From Planctobacterium sp965279005 (GTDB taxonomy: Bacteria > Pseudomonadota > Gammaproteobacteria > Enterobacterales > Alteromonadaceae): a DNA stretch of 64,000 nt. The position numbers and the translations under genes were made by a program. Below the pieces are notes generated by a model. The model was not told the DNA's origin. It saw only the letters and a program-made list of their open reading frames with translations, and made no database searches. Of the stretch, positions 45,647 through 54,416 are shown piece after piece. Location: positions 205,284 through 269,283 of the forward strand of contig CBDIHK010000024.1 in NCBI GenBank assembly GCA_965279005.1. Reading direction: 5' to 3'. Every line of letters begins with the position of its first letter. Positions within the stretch are counted from its first letter, which is position 1.

Positions 45647-45661
45647 GTAGACAGTGTCTAC
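45647..45661. promoter_or_regulatory. TetR operator, copy B
   Basis: The same 15-bp palindrome GTAGACAGTGTCTAC as in copy A. An inverted partner half-site (TGTCTACC, about 45588-45595) faces the GGTAGACA at the left side of this site, giving a possible two-site arrangement across an AT-rich promoter. Confidence 0.75.
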
Positions 45662-45669
45662 TATGAGGG

Positions 45670-46272
45670 TTGTTAAAATCTGTTGTGCCGGGACTAACAC
45701 TACGCGAAAAATGTATCAATGAAGCCTGTAAAATGCTGGTGGAGCTGGGTATGGACAAGCTCAGCATCCGGTTGTTGAGCAAGCGGTTGGGGGTGTCACA
45801 CCAAGCGCCTTACAAGCACTTTGCCAACAAGCAGGAGTTGGTGGCTACGGTCATGCAAACTGGGCTGGATGGTTATTGCGCCCAGTTACAGCAATCGGTG
45901 CAGAACGATTCTGCCAAGTCGGATCTCTATGCCATGTGCCGCGCCCATTTGGATTTTGCTATAGCGCAGCCCCATTTTTACCAATTGTTGTTCCTCGGCG
46001 CCCAGCCTAATTTGGATATCGGCAAGCAAGCACAATTGCGCAATGTGCCCTGGTTCAACATCTACCGCCGGGTGGTGATGCGCATGGTGATCCGGAAAGG
46101 CTCGCCTTATTCAGAAGAAAGGGTTGATTTGGCTACCTTAATACTGGTTTCAGCGATGCAAGGCTTGGGGAATTTATTGTTACAAGGAAAACAGCAGACA
46201 AACTTCTTACAACAGCACAGCTTTGATCTATATTTAGACGAGTTCATAGCAAACACAGTCGATGCAATTTAA
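45670..46272 (+). CDS. TetR-family regulator, copy B
   Basis: A 200-residue regulator with the helix-turn-helix MDKLSIRLLSKRLGVSHQAPYKHFANKQELV. The start is uncertain: TTG at 45670 or GTG at 45685, the latter aligning with the start of copy A; an ATG at 45663 is out of frame. It precedes iorAB by 73 bp on the same strand and follows a palindromic operator, so it most likely represses itself and iorAB until an inducer, perhaps an N-heterocycle or aldehyde, binds. Confidence 0.88.
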   Translation: MLKSVVPGLTLREKCINEACKMLVELGMDKLSIRLLSKRLGVSHQAPYKHFANKQELVATVMQTGLDGYCAQLQQSVQNDSAKSDLYAMCRAHLDFAIAQPHFYQLLFLGAQPNLDIGKQAQLRNVPWFNIYRRVVMRMVIRKGSPYSEERVDLATLILVSAMQGLGNLLLQGKQQTNFLQQHSFDLYLDEFIANTVDAI

Positions 46273-46345
46273 CGGAACGATTCTACACACCGGACGTCTG
46301 ATTTAAGGCAACACTGGTTCCATTGGCCAAAAACTTGGAATAATT

Positions 46346-46810
46346 ATGATCAAATTTACCCTCAACGGCGAAGAGGTCAGCTTTTCTGGCGACCCACAAA
46401 TGCCCCTGCTTTGGTATGTCAGGGATGTCCTCAATCTCACCGGCAGTAAATTCGGCTGTGGTGTCGGCATGTGCGGTGCCTGCACCATGCACCTTAATGG
46501 CCAGCCCATCCGTTCTTGTTCAACGCCCGTCGCTTCTGCAAACGGTGCCGAATTGACCACTATTGAAGGCTTGTCTAGTGGGCCGGGGTTGGCAGTACAG
46601 CAAGCTTGGCAGGATCTCGATGTGGTGCAGTGTGGCTATTGCCAGTCGGGGCAGATTATGGCGGCTACGTCATTGCTACAAAACAATGCCAAACCCTCCG
46701 ATGCCGATATCGACAATGCCATGCAAGGCAATGTCTGCCGCTGTGCCACCTACCATAGGATCCGGGCAGCCATCCACAAAGCCGCAGATTCTTTGGCGAA
46801 GGAGGTTTGA
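46346..46810 (+). CDS. iorA: Isoquinoline 1-oxidoreductase-like small subunit, two [2Fe-2S] clusters
   Basis: A 154-residue iron-sulphur subunit. The plant-ferredoxin-type motif GSKFGCGVGMCGACTMHLNG and C58 in RSCSTP bind the first cluster; QCGYCQSGQI and NVCRCATYHRI bind the second. It passes electrons from the molybdenum subunit encoded next, overlapping by 4 bp (ATGA). No FAD subunit is nearby, which is usual for the IorAB type that donates to a cytochrome or quinone. Substrate is inferred by family only. Confidence 0.9.
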   Translation: MIKFTLNGEEVSFSGDPQMPLLWYVRDVLNLTGSKFGCGVGMCGACTMHLNGQPIRSCSTPVASANGAELTTIEGLSSGPGLAVQQAWQDLDVVQCGYCQSGQIMAATSLLQNNAKPSDADIDNAMQGNVCRCATYHRIRAAIHKAADSLAKEV

Positions 46811-48960
46811 ACATGGCTATTCAAGATTCAATCCATTTGGACCGGCGCCAGTTTTTGAAGGTCACTGCCATCAGTGGCGTAGGTTTTAGCATCGGCATGG
46901 TTCCCCTATCTAGTTCTGCCGATGCCCAGGCTAACTCAGAGTTTGGCCATTTTGTGCGGGTGGCGAAAGACAACACCGTGACGGTGATAATTAAGCATTT
47001 GGACAAAGGGCAGGGCGTCACCACTGGCTTAACCGCCATAGTGGCCGAAGAAATGGACGCAGATTGGGCACAAATGGATTGGGAGTTTGCCCCTGCCGAC
47101 GCTGAGAAATACAACAACCTGTTTTGGGGGCCATACCAGGGGACGGGTGGTTCGACCGCGGTCTCCAATTCGTGGATACAGCTTCGCCAAGCGGGTGCTG
47201 CCGCCAAGCAGATGTTAATGCAGGCTGCCGCCAGCCAGTGGTCGGTGCCGTTAGCCGAAGTATCGGTAGAGCAAGGTGTGGTAAAACACGGCGCTAAACA
47301 AGCCAGCTTTGGCCAGTTGGCAGAACTGGCAGCGGGGCAAACACCACCTGCTGAACCCGCGTTGAAAGACGCATCCGACTTTAAACTACTGGGCACCCAC
47401 TTGCCCAGGAAAGATAGCCATGGCAAAACCCATGGCAGCACCCAATATACAATCGATGTGCGGCTACCAAATATGTTGATGGCGGCCATTTTGCATCCCC
47501 CCACCTTTGGTGCCAAATTGAAAGCCTTTGACGATGCCCAGGCAAAGCAAGTGGATGGTGTCCAGGCAGTTGTGCCGACACCGCGCGGAATTGCGGTGTT
47601 GGCAGACAATAGTTGGGCAGCCCGCAACGGCAAGGCGGCACTGGTAGCTGATTGGGATCTCGCCGGAACCGAACAACGCAGCAGTAATGAAATGATGCAG
47701 TCACTGCTAGGGCAAGCCAACACACCAGGCAATGTAGTGGTCAATGAAGGGGATTTTGAAGCGACTTTTGCCCAGTCGGAACAAACCCTGGAATTGGATT
47801 TTGAATTTCCCTTCCTCGCCCATGCCACCATGGAGCCCATGAACTGCGTGGTGGATTTAAAAGAAGACCAGTGCCATATCTACACCGGCTCACAATTGCC
47901 TTCGGTCGACCAATTTGTGGCTGCCCAAATTACCGGCTTGAAACCGGAGCAAATACATATCCATACCCAGATGGCGGGCGGCAGTTTTGGGCGCCGGGCA
48001 GTGCCGGATAGCGACTTTGTCATGGAAACCCTGATGATTGCCAAGGCAATCAACGGATCAGTACCTGTTAGTTTGCAATGGTCCCGTGAAGACGATACCA
48101 AAGCGGGGCGCTACCGCCCGATGGCTGCCCATAAGTTCCGGGCCGCCATTGGTGCCAATGGCGAACTCGCCGGTTGGCACCAGCGCGTGGTGTCGCAATC
48201 TATTTTGCGGGGTACCCCGTTTGAGGCCTTGATCAATGGCCCAGTAGACATGGTGCTCACCGAAGGTGGCGCCAACTTGCCCTACAAGATCCCCAACCGG
48301 GTATTTGACGCCCATGAAGCCCAGATAGGCGTACCTGTATTGTGGTGGCGCTCTGTTGGCCATACCCACAACGCCTATGCCACTGAGGTGTTTTTCGACG
48401 AAGTTGCCCACAAGATGGGCGAAGATCCGGCTAAACTTCGGCAATCCTTGTTAAAAGGCCATCCCCGGCATTTGGCTGTGCTGGAAAAAGTGATGGCCGC
48501 AAGTGGCTGGGGTGAACCCTTGCCTGACGGTGTTGCACAAGGTGTCGCTGTGCACGAATCCTTCAGTAGCTTTGTAGCACAAGTTGCCCGGGTACGTTTG
48601 TCTGAAGATGGCAGCTACAAAGTTGAAAAAATCTTCTGTGCGGTGGATTGTGGTTTTGCCATCACACCGGATGTGGTCAAAGCCCAAATGGAGGGCGGAA
48701 TTGGTTATGGCCTAAGTGCCGCACTGGGCGAAGCTATCACGCTGGACAAAGGCCGGGTGGTGCAAAATAATTTTTATGATTACCCCTTGTTGCGCATAAA
48801 CCAAATGCCGGATATTGAGGTGCATATAGTCAATTCAGGTGAACCTCCTACCGGCGTTGGTGAACCTGGCACGCCGCCAGCGGCACCAGCTGTGGCCAAT
48901 GCACTAAGGGTATTGACCGGCAAACCCATTACTAAGTTACCTATTGGCATGAGGGTTTAA
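46807..48960 (+). CDS. iorB: Molybdopterin-binding large subunit of an IorAB-type oxidoreductase
   Basis: A 717-residue xanthine-oxidase-family subunit. The N-terminus has a Tat-like signal (DRRQFLKVTAISGVGFSIGM), so the complex probably works in the periplasm. Two aldehyde-oxidase molybdenum-binding modules follow: HLDKGQGVTTGLTAIVAEEM near 55-75, AHATMEPMNCVV near 338 and GGSFGRRAVPDSDFVME near 390. GVGEPGTPPAAPAVANAL near 680 carries the catalytic glutamate. It presumably hydroxylates an N-heterocycle or oxidises an aldehyde. No dedicated XdhC-type maturase is adjacent. Confidence 0.9.
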   Translation: MNMAIQDSIHLDRRQFLKVTAISGVGFSIGMVPLSSSADAQANSEFGHFVRVAKDNTVTVIIKHLDKGQGVTTGLTAIVAEEMDADWAQMDWEFAPADAEKYNNLFWGPYQGTGGSTAVSNSWIQLRQAGAAAKQMLMQAAASQWSVPLAEVSVEQGVVKHGAKQASFGQLAELAAGQTPPAEPALKDASDFKLLGTHLPRKDSHGKTHGSTQYTIDVRLPNMLMAAILHPPTFGAKLKAFDDAQAKQVDGVQAVVPTPRGIAVLADNSWAARNGKAALVADWDLAGTEQRSSNEMMQSLLGQANTPGNVVVNEGDFEATFAQSEQTLELDFEFPFLAHATMEPMNCVVDLKEDQCHIYTGSQLPSVDQFVAAQITGLKPEQIHIHTQMAGGSFGRRAVPDSDFVMETLMIAKAINGSVPVSLQWSREDDTKAGRYRPMAAHKFRAAIGANGELAGWHQRVVSQSILRGTPFEALINGPVDMVLTEGGANLPYKIPNRVFDAHEAQIGVPVLWWRSVGHTHNAYATEVFFDEVAHKMGEDPAKLRQSLLKGHPRHLAVLEKVMAASGWGEPLPDGVAQGVAVHESFSSFVAQVARVRLSEDGSYKVEKIFCAVDCGFAITPDVVKAQMEGGIGYGLSAALGEAITLDKGRVVQNNFYDYPLLRINQMPDIEVHIVNSGEPPTGVGEPGTPPAAPAVANALRVLTGKPITKLPIGMRV

Positions 48961-49031
48961 ATTTGATTGCTGGGGTCGGCCAGGGTCGGCTCCAGTTTTG
49001 CAACACCTAGCCAGCAGCTTGAGCAGTACCC

Positions 49032-49970
49032 ATGATCATCCCCTATATTCCAAACCGAGAAGATGCGCGTGCAAAGCGCTGGCGCGAGCAATTGCAATTG
49101 TCGTTGCCTGAGCTAGAAGTGCGCTTTTTGTCGCAAATGAATCAGGCACAAAAGCAATCCTGTGAGGTTGCTATTGTCGCCAACCCGGATTCCCTGCCAT
49201 TGCACGCATTGCCTAATTTGCGCTGGTTGCACAGCACCTGGGCGGGGGTAGAGAATGTGGTTGCGGCGGTTGCTGGTACGCAGGTGCAGCTCGTGCGCCT
49301 GCAAGATCCTGAGTTGTCCAACCGCATGGCACACTCTGTACTAAATTGGGTGATGAACATGCACCAACTGGTGCCTGTGTACCGGCAACAACAACAAAAT
49401 TGCGTATGGCAGCAACACGATATTGCACCGCCCGGGCAATACCGTGTTGCGTTATTGGGTTGCGGTCGGCTCGGGCAGGCTTCAGGTGAGCTATTAGCCA
49501 GGGTTGGTTATGATGTCATTGGTTGGGGTAAGCGCCCTAAACCCAATTTGGGTTTTAATTACCGTTATGGTGATGGCGCTTTGCAAGGGGTGTTGCAATA
49601 CGCCGATTGCATTGTGCTATTGCTACCACAGACGCCTGGCACAGAGGAGCTTATCAACCACGAGCGCTTAAATGGGCTTGCTAAAAGGCCGGCCCTGATT
49701 AATTTCTCCCGGGCTGCTATCTTGAATGAGGCTGACCTACAACAAGCCTTGTCCCAGAACTTAGTCAGCCACGCGGTATTGGATGTGTTCCCAAGCGAAC
49801 CCCTGCCCGCGGATGCCTGGTATTGGCAACACCCAAAAGTAACTGTATTGCCCCATATATCAGCGCCCACTAGCATGGTCAGCGCCAGTGCCATCATTGC
49901 ACAGCACATCCGGGACTACTTGCGGAGCGGTGAATTACCGCCAGTGGTTGAACCTGGGTTGGGCTATTGA
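49032..49970 (+). CDS. D-2-hydroxyacid dehydrogenase, glyoxylate/hydroxypyruvate reductase A-like
   Basis: A 312-residue NAD(P)-dependent oxidoreductase. The nucleotide loop reads VALLGCGRLGQASGELLARVGYDVIGWGKRPK near residues 140-170. Catalytic Arg is in NFSRAAILNEADL, Glu in VFPSEPLP and His in LPHISAPT. The lack of a long C-terminal regulatory domain and the WGKRPK selectivity loop are like GhrA, which reduces glyoxylate and hydroxypyruvate. It lies 72 bp after iorB and may or may not share its transcript. Confidence 0.88.
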   Translation: MIIPYIPNREDARAKRWREQLQLSLPELEVRFLSQMNQAQKQSCEVAIVANPDSLPLHALPNLRWLHSTWAGVENVVAAVAGTQVQLVRLQDPELSNRMAHSVLNWVMNMHQLVPVYRQQQQNCVWQQHDIAPPGQYRVALLGCGRLGQASGELLARVGYDVIGWGKRPKPNLGFNYRYGDGALQGVLQYADCIVLLLPQTPGTEELINHERLNGLAKRPALINFSRAAILNEADLQQALSQNLVSHAVLDVFPSEPLPADAWYWQHPKVTVLPHISAPTSMVSASAIIAQHIRDYLRSGELPPVVEPGLGY

Positions 49971-50062
49971 GCCAAGGTGTTTTAGCAATTGCTTGATCTA
50001 GCCTACACGGCATAGAATGGCGGGCAGCGAGACAATTTTTCCTGTGAAGGAACAGTATAACT

Positions 50063-50803
50063 ATGCCCAAAAGAGAAGAACTAAAAATCCTGCTATTGCA
50101 AATCCGCCACCTGCAACAAGTGCGCGAAGAAGAACTCAATAGTTTCACCCAATTTGCAGGATTGGCACCTGGGCAAATAGAAGTCTTGAATGTCTTTGAT
50201 ACGCCTTATTTTGAACCCAATAGGGTGGATGGCTACGACGCCTTGATCGTAGGTGGCGCCAGTGAAGCCAGCGTATTGGAGCCGGAGAACTATCCATTTT
50301 TGGCGGACTCCGTGCGTATGCTGCAATATTGTGTTGAAGTGGAAAAGCCGGTATTCGCATCCTGTTTTGGATTCCAATTGGCTGTAGTGGCATTGGGGGG
50401 CGATATCGTCAGGGATGAATCCGGTTTTGAAATAGGTACTGTGCCCATATCATTGACTGAGGCTGCTGCCAACGATCCAATATTAAAAGCTGTACCCAAT
50501 CCTTTTATGGCGGTGAGTGTGCACAGGGAACGCGCCCCTGAATTACCTGCGGGTTGTGAGCTGCTGGCCTACACAGATGCATGTCCCCATGCTTTTAAGT
50601 TGGCTGGCAAACCCTTTTGGGGATTCCAATTCCACCCAGAGGTAGATAAAGCCACGCTGATCGAGCGCTTGACGGTATTTAAAGATAAATACACGGAAAA
50701 TGCGGCACACTTAGAAGCAGTATTGGCTAATGCGCAAGAAACACCGGAATCAAACCATTTAGTTTATACCTTTATTGACCTATTATTATCAGGAAGCATT
50801 TAG
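50063..50803 (+). CDS. Class I glutamine amidotransferase-like protein
   Basis: A 246-residue type 1 glutamine amidotransferase with nucleophile Cys in ASCFGFQLAVVALGG (~107) and the His/Glu pair in FQFHPEVDKATLIERL (~193). It has no synthase domain, so it may be a free-standing gamma-glutamyl hydrolase or amidotransferase such as those acting on gamma-glutamyl-polyamines or as GMP-synthase-like proteins. No obvious partner is adjacent. Substrate unknown. Confidence 0.85.
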   Translation: MPKREELKILLLQIRHLQQVREEELNSFTQFAGLAPGQIEVLNVFDTPYFEPNRVDGYDALIVGGASEASVLEPENYPFLADSVRMLQYCVEVEKPVFASCFGFQLAVVALGGDIVRDESGFEIGTVPISLTEAAANDPILKAVPNPFMAVSVHRERAPELPAGCELLAYTDACPHAFKLAGKPFWGFQFHPEVDKATLIERLTVFKDKYTENAAHLEAVLANAQETPESNHLVYTFIDLLLSGSI

Positions 50804-50872
50804 GTTTTTTTGGTTTGGATGGTTAGGTAATTAACCATATTTGGTGGGTTACACAGCAAAAGGTTTGTGGAA

Positions 50873-51934
50873 ATGGAAATTGCAATTATCCCTGATGATG
50901 AGGCCGGGCGGGTACAGGCCTTGATGGACTACGCAGTGCTAGATACTGCGCCAGAACAGGTTTTTGATGATTTAGTCAAGTTGGCATCCGACATTTGCGA
51001 AACCCCGATTGCACTGATGAGCCTGGTGGATCCTACCCGCCAATGGTTTAAAGCCAGCGTTGGCTTGCCAGCAAAAGAAACCTCCCGCGATATTGCCTTT
51101 TGTAGCCACGCGATTTTAGAAAATGGCATCCTGGAAGTTCAGGATACGCTTTTGGATCCGCGATTTAGGGATAACCCACTGGTGGAACAGGATCCCAATA
51201 TCCGTTTCTATGCAGGGGCGCCACTAATCACCCCCGATGGCTACAAAATAGGCACCTTGTGTGCTATTGATTGCCGCCCCAAGGTGTTGGATTACAAACA
51301 AAAAGTGGCGCTACGCACACTTAGCCAGGCTATTATGTCGCAGTTAGAGCTGCGCAAATCAATGCAACAGCTGCGCAAGAAAGAAGCCGAAGTCGAAGCG
51401 CAGAACCAAATGCTAGAATGTATCAGCCGAGTACAGTCCAACTATATCAACAGTGTTGCACCAACCAAGTTGTTTTCAGAGCTGCTGTCTTCTTTATTGC
51501 AACTTACTGAAAGCGAATATGGCTTTATCGGAGAAGTTTTGTATTCGCAAGAACGCAAGCCGTATCTAAAAACCCGGGCGATTACCAATATCGCCTGGGA
51601 TCAAGAAACCACCCGCTTTTTCGCCGAAAATGCGCCATCTGGTTTAGAATTTACCAATTTACACACATTGTTTGGCCATGTATTGGTGACCCATAAGCCC
51701 GTTATCAGCACCGATCCCAGTAATGACTCCCGTTCAGGAGGCTTGCCTAACGGCCATCCTGAGCTGAAACAATTCTTGGGGATACCGCTGTTTTCAGGAG
51801 ACAAATTTGTCGGCATGGTGGGCGTAGCCAACGGCAAGGAGACCTATTCAGATGGGCAGGTGGAATATCTAAAGCCTTTTTTAAAAACCTGTGCCCAGAT
51901 GATTTCTGCCTGCCAACTCAAGGAAAAAGCATAA
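50873..51934 (+). CDS. Tandem GAF-domain protein without output domain
   Basis: A 353-residue cytoplasmic protein with two GAF domains: residues ~20-165 (FDDLVKLASDICETPIALMSLVD; FYAGAPLITPDGYKIGTLCAID) and ~195-345 (LLSSLLQLTESEYGFIGEVLY; LGIPLFSGDKFVGMVGVAN). They are joined by a coiled coil. In related proteins such GAFs precede a histidine kinase or GGDEF domain, none of which is present here. The ATG at 50873 is preferred over a GTG 6 bp upstream. It may bind a small ligand and regulate a separate partner. Confidence 0.85.
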   Translation: MEIAIIPDDEAGRVQALMDYAVLDTAPEQVFDDLVKLASDICETPIALMSLVDPTRQWFKASVGLPAKETSRDIAFCSHAILENGILEVQDTLLDPRFRDNPLVEQDPNIRFYAGAPLITPDGYKIGTLCAIDCRPKVLDYKQKVALRTLSQAIMSQLELRKSMQQLRKKEAEVEAQNQMLECISRVQSNYINSVAPTKLFSELLSSLLQLTESEYGFIGEVLYSQERKPYLKTRAITNIAWDQETTRFFAENAPSGLEFTNLHTLFGHVLVTHKPVISTDPSNDSRSGGLPNGHPELKQFLGIPLFSGDKFVGMVGVANGKETYSDGQVEYLKPFLKTCAQMISACQLKEKA

Positions 51935-51943
51935 CCCTAAAGT

Positions 51944-51994
51944 CCTCAGTTAGCCGCGCACGCGCTAAGAGCGCGCAGTACCGATTAACTGAGG
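51944..51994 (+). terminator. Hairpin terminator after the GAF gene
   Basis: CCTCAGTTA (51944-51952) pairs with TAACTGAGG (51986-51994), enclosing an inner GCGCGC-rich stem, and is followed by CTTTTAA. It lies 10 bp past the GAF stop. Confidence 0.7.
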
Positions 51995-52109
51995 CTTTTA
52001 AGGATAACCAAAGTGCACATTTAGCCCCTATTGTAAATTAGTCTAAATGCGGCTGACTTCAGGCATGATTGGGCTAAACTGATATAAACTTTGCGTTTGG
52101 ATTTCCAAA

Positions 52110-54065
52110 GTGCAAAAAAATACACTTTTTGTGCGGTCAGTTCTAGCATTCCTATTGGGTTGGGCTTTTCACGGCTTAGCTGAAGAGACTGACGTCTACG
52201 AAATGAGCCTTGACCAGCTGCTTCAAGTCGAAGTTAGCGTGGCCTCAACTCGTGCTGAAAACCCTTTACATACCCCTGCCGTCGTTTCGCGCTTGAATGT
52301 TGATGAACTCAAGGCCATGGGGCTGCATAGCCTTGACCAGTTACTCTCCATGCTGCCTGGTGTGCAAGTGCAGGACACCGCCATTGGCACCAAGTCCATC
52401 ATGGTGCGCGGCTTATTTGAAGGATTTAACCAGAAAGTACTGTTCCTGCTTGATGGCGTGCCCTATTGGCAACCGGCCCACGGTGATGTGCCGGTACAAG
52501 GCATCGCCCTGGAGAGCATTGACCGCATTGAAGTGATCCGTGGACCCGGCACAGTATTTCACGGCTCCAACGCTTCTGCCGGCGTCATCAACATCGTTAC
52601 CCGCAAAGACCTGGCCAACTCAGTTGCTATTGCTGCAAGCAACAATGATAGCGGGTCGGCCGAGTTTTATGCTGGGTTTGAACTGGGCGAAGGCCAGTTA
52701 CAGGTTTCTGGGCATTGGCGCGATGGCAGCGGTTATGATGCCTTGTATACCGGCAGGCCTGTGCCTCCGTTTTTACCGCCAGCTACGCCTAGCCAGGGAA
52801 TAGTGGACAAAGAAAGTGAAGACAGATCCTTTTACCTCCGGTACCACCTGGCCAACTTCCACTTTAGCTACCACCAATTTCGCTCGGCAAATAGCGGGCT
52901 GGCCTCCGCGGCTTCAATCCTTAACTTGGCAGAAACCCAGCAGGAGGGCAGGTTGCTGCACCTTAGCCAGTCTTGGTTGACCGAGCAAAGCGAGTTTCAG
53001 CTTTATGCTGATTACAATAACTACTTCCAAGAGCTACCTACCCAGCTGTTGTTCGCTGGAATGGATAATGGCAGCCAGAACTTCGGTGATGGCAATGACA
53101 ATTATCGCGCCCGGGTTGGTGGACAATACATATTGCAGGCACAAGACGATAGTGAATGGGTGCTGGGTGGTGAGTTTGAGCGCCGCGAAACCGGCGATTA
53201 TTTGAATACTGATGCCAGTACCGGCGCAGTGCGCGCAATTACCATGGATGCCAGCCAGACAGACGAATGGTCAGCCTATGGCCAGTGGTTGAAGCAATTT
53301 GGGCAAAACCAATTTACCCTTGGTTTCCGTTACGTTAACAATGAAAAGTCCGGCAGCAATTTCTTGCCAAGGGCAAGCTGGATCCGTTCATTGTCACAGC
53401 ACAGCTCTTTAAAGTTGATTTATTCCAATGGCTTTAATTCACCTAATTTTATCCAGCAGGGGATCGAAATTCCGCCAAATGTTATCACGGGCAATCCAGC
53501 CTTAGTGGCTGAAACCGTTGAGACCATAGACCTCGCCTACAACTACAATAAGGACAATACCTTGTTTGTGGCCAACTTGTATTGGCTGCAAGCGGAACAC
53601 TTTATCCAACGCGATGCCCAGGATTTTGTAGTGACCTATGTCAATGCAAAACGCTTTGACCGCACCGGCGTTGAACTGGACTACCAGTTTAGCCAGGAGA
53701 ACCTGGTGTGGAAGTCTAATCTGAGTTACCAGCACAAAGGCAATGAGGCGTCGAGCCAGGATATTGGCCGCCAATTTGTGCCAGGGATCCAGGCTATCCT
53801 GGGCGTAGAATGGCTGGCCAGGGAAAACCATTCACTTGGCCTTTCCTACCAGTACCAATCAAGGCGCGATGTAGCCGACGCCTCTAACTACCTGAATCTG
53901 CAATACAACTGGAAGTTGCCGCAAGTTGAAGTGCAGTTTACCCTAGAAAACCTGTTGGGCGATGATTACCTAGTACAAGACCTGCAAGACCTTAGCAGCG
54001 GGCGCTTAATCCAATCGGCAGACGATAGCACCAGCCTGCGCCTAGGCGCCATTTGGCAATGGTAG
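52110..54065 (+). CDS. TonB-dependent outer-membrane receptor
   Basis: A 651-residue receptor with GTG start and signal peptide (MQKNTLFVRSVLAFLLGWAFHG). The plug domain spans about 45-160 (HTPAVVSRLNVDELKAMGLHSLDQLLSMLPGVQV; ESIDRIEVIRGPGTVFHGSNASAGVINIVTRK), followed by a 22-strand-type barrel ending in a terminal tryptophan (LRLGAIWQW). The MSLDQLLQVEVSVAST lead is typical of siderophore or vitamin receptors. No substrate gene is adjacent, so the ligand is unknown. It converges with the small peptide gene. Confidence 0.92.
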   Translation: MQKNTLFVRSVLAFLLGWAFHGLAEETDVYEMSLDQLLQVEVSVASTRAENPLHTPAVVSRLNVDELKAMGLHSLDQLLSMLPGVQVQDTAIGTKSIMVRGLFEGFNQKVLFLLDGVPYWQPAHGDVPVQGIALESIDRIEVIRGPGTVFHGSNASAGVINIVTRKDLANSVAIAASNNDSGSAEFYAGFELGEGQLQVSGHWRDGSGYDALYTGRPVPPFLPPATPSQGIVDKESEDRSFYLRYHLANFHFSYHQFRSANSGLASAASILNLAETQQEGRLLHLSQSWLTEQSEFQLYADYNNYFQELPTQLLFAGMDNGSQNFGDGNDNYRARVGGQYILQAQDDSEWVLGGEFERRETGDYLNTDASTGAVRAITMDASQTDEWSAYGQWLKQFGQNQFTLGFRYVNNEKSGSNFLPRASWIRSLSQHSSLKLIYSNGFNSPNFIQQGIEIPPNVITGNPALVAETVETIDLAYNYNKDNTLFVANLYWLQAEHFIQRDAQDFVVTYVNAKRFDRTGVELDYQFSQENLVWKSNLSYQHKGNEASSQDIGRQFVPGIQAILGVEWLARENHSLGLSYQYQSRRDVADASNYLNLQYNWKLPQVEVQFTLENLLGDDYLVQDLQDLSSGRLIQSADDSTSLRLGAIWQW

Positions 54066-54131
54066 GGTTTAATTTAAAACCTGAGAAGCTAATACAAAAA
54101 GGATAGGCCGCATTGCGGCCTAACTAGCTAC

Positions 54132-54338
54132 TTAGCCTTTTTTTGGCGGGGGCACTATATCACCGCTGCGTTGAGTAACAGTTGATTGTTTGGAACTTGA
54201 ATTAGGCGGTGGCACGATATCGCCGCTGAATACATTTTTTAGTCGATCTAAGATACTGTTGTAATCAAAAGCATAAGTTACTGGTGAGGTAAAAATAGAT
54301 ACCAAAAATAAAGCGGGAATTAGCTGTTTCTTTTTCAC
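54132..54338 (-). CDS. Small exported peptide with two SGDIVPPP motifs
   Basis: A 68-residue precursor: signal peptide MKKKQLIPALFLVSIFTSPV ending near TYA, then FDYNSILDRLKNVFSGDIVP, and a tail in which SGDIVPPP occurs twice, separated by a Ser/Thr/Gln linker. It ends PPPKKG. The GTG at 54338 has a clear AAGGAG ribosome site; an upstream in-frame start would lack one. The repeated motif suggests processing into short peptides or a repeated binding element. It follows a membrane-protein gene and a helix-turn-helix gene on the same strand. Family not known to me. Confidence 0.75.
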   Translation of the reverse strand: MKKKQLIPALFLVSIFTSPVTYAFDYNSILDRLKNVFSGDIVPPPNSSSKQSTVTQRSGDIVPPPKKG

Positions 54339-54356
54339 GGTGTACTCCTTAAAAAA

Positions 54357-54384
54357 TGAATTGGGGAAGTTTGTCCCCAATTCA
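54357..54384 (-). terminator. Intrinsic terminator between the membrane protein and peptide genes
   Basis: Minus strand TGAATTGGGGA and TCCCCAATTCA form an 11-bp stem with a 6-nt loop followed by TTTTTT. It lies after the membrane-protein stop and its T-run adjoins the AAGGAG of the peptide gene, so it may also act as an attenuator in the peptide leader. Confidence 0.8.
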
Positions 54385-54416
54385 TTATCAAGGTTTTACC
54401 GTGAAGCGTCTAATTT

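Larger units (their letters stand above)
44994..46485. repeat. Direct duplication, copy B (about 1.49 kb)
   Basis: Direct repeat of 41387-42850. This copy keeps an open small exported-protein frame, TetR and a complete iorA. It carries roughly 26 extra bp at about 45467-45495, which include a possible solo end of the dispersed element. Confidence 0.92.
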
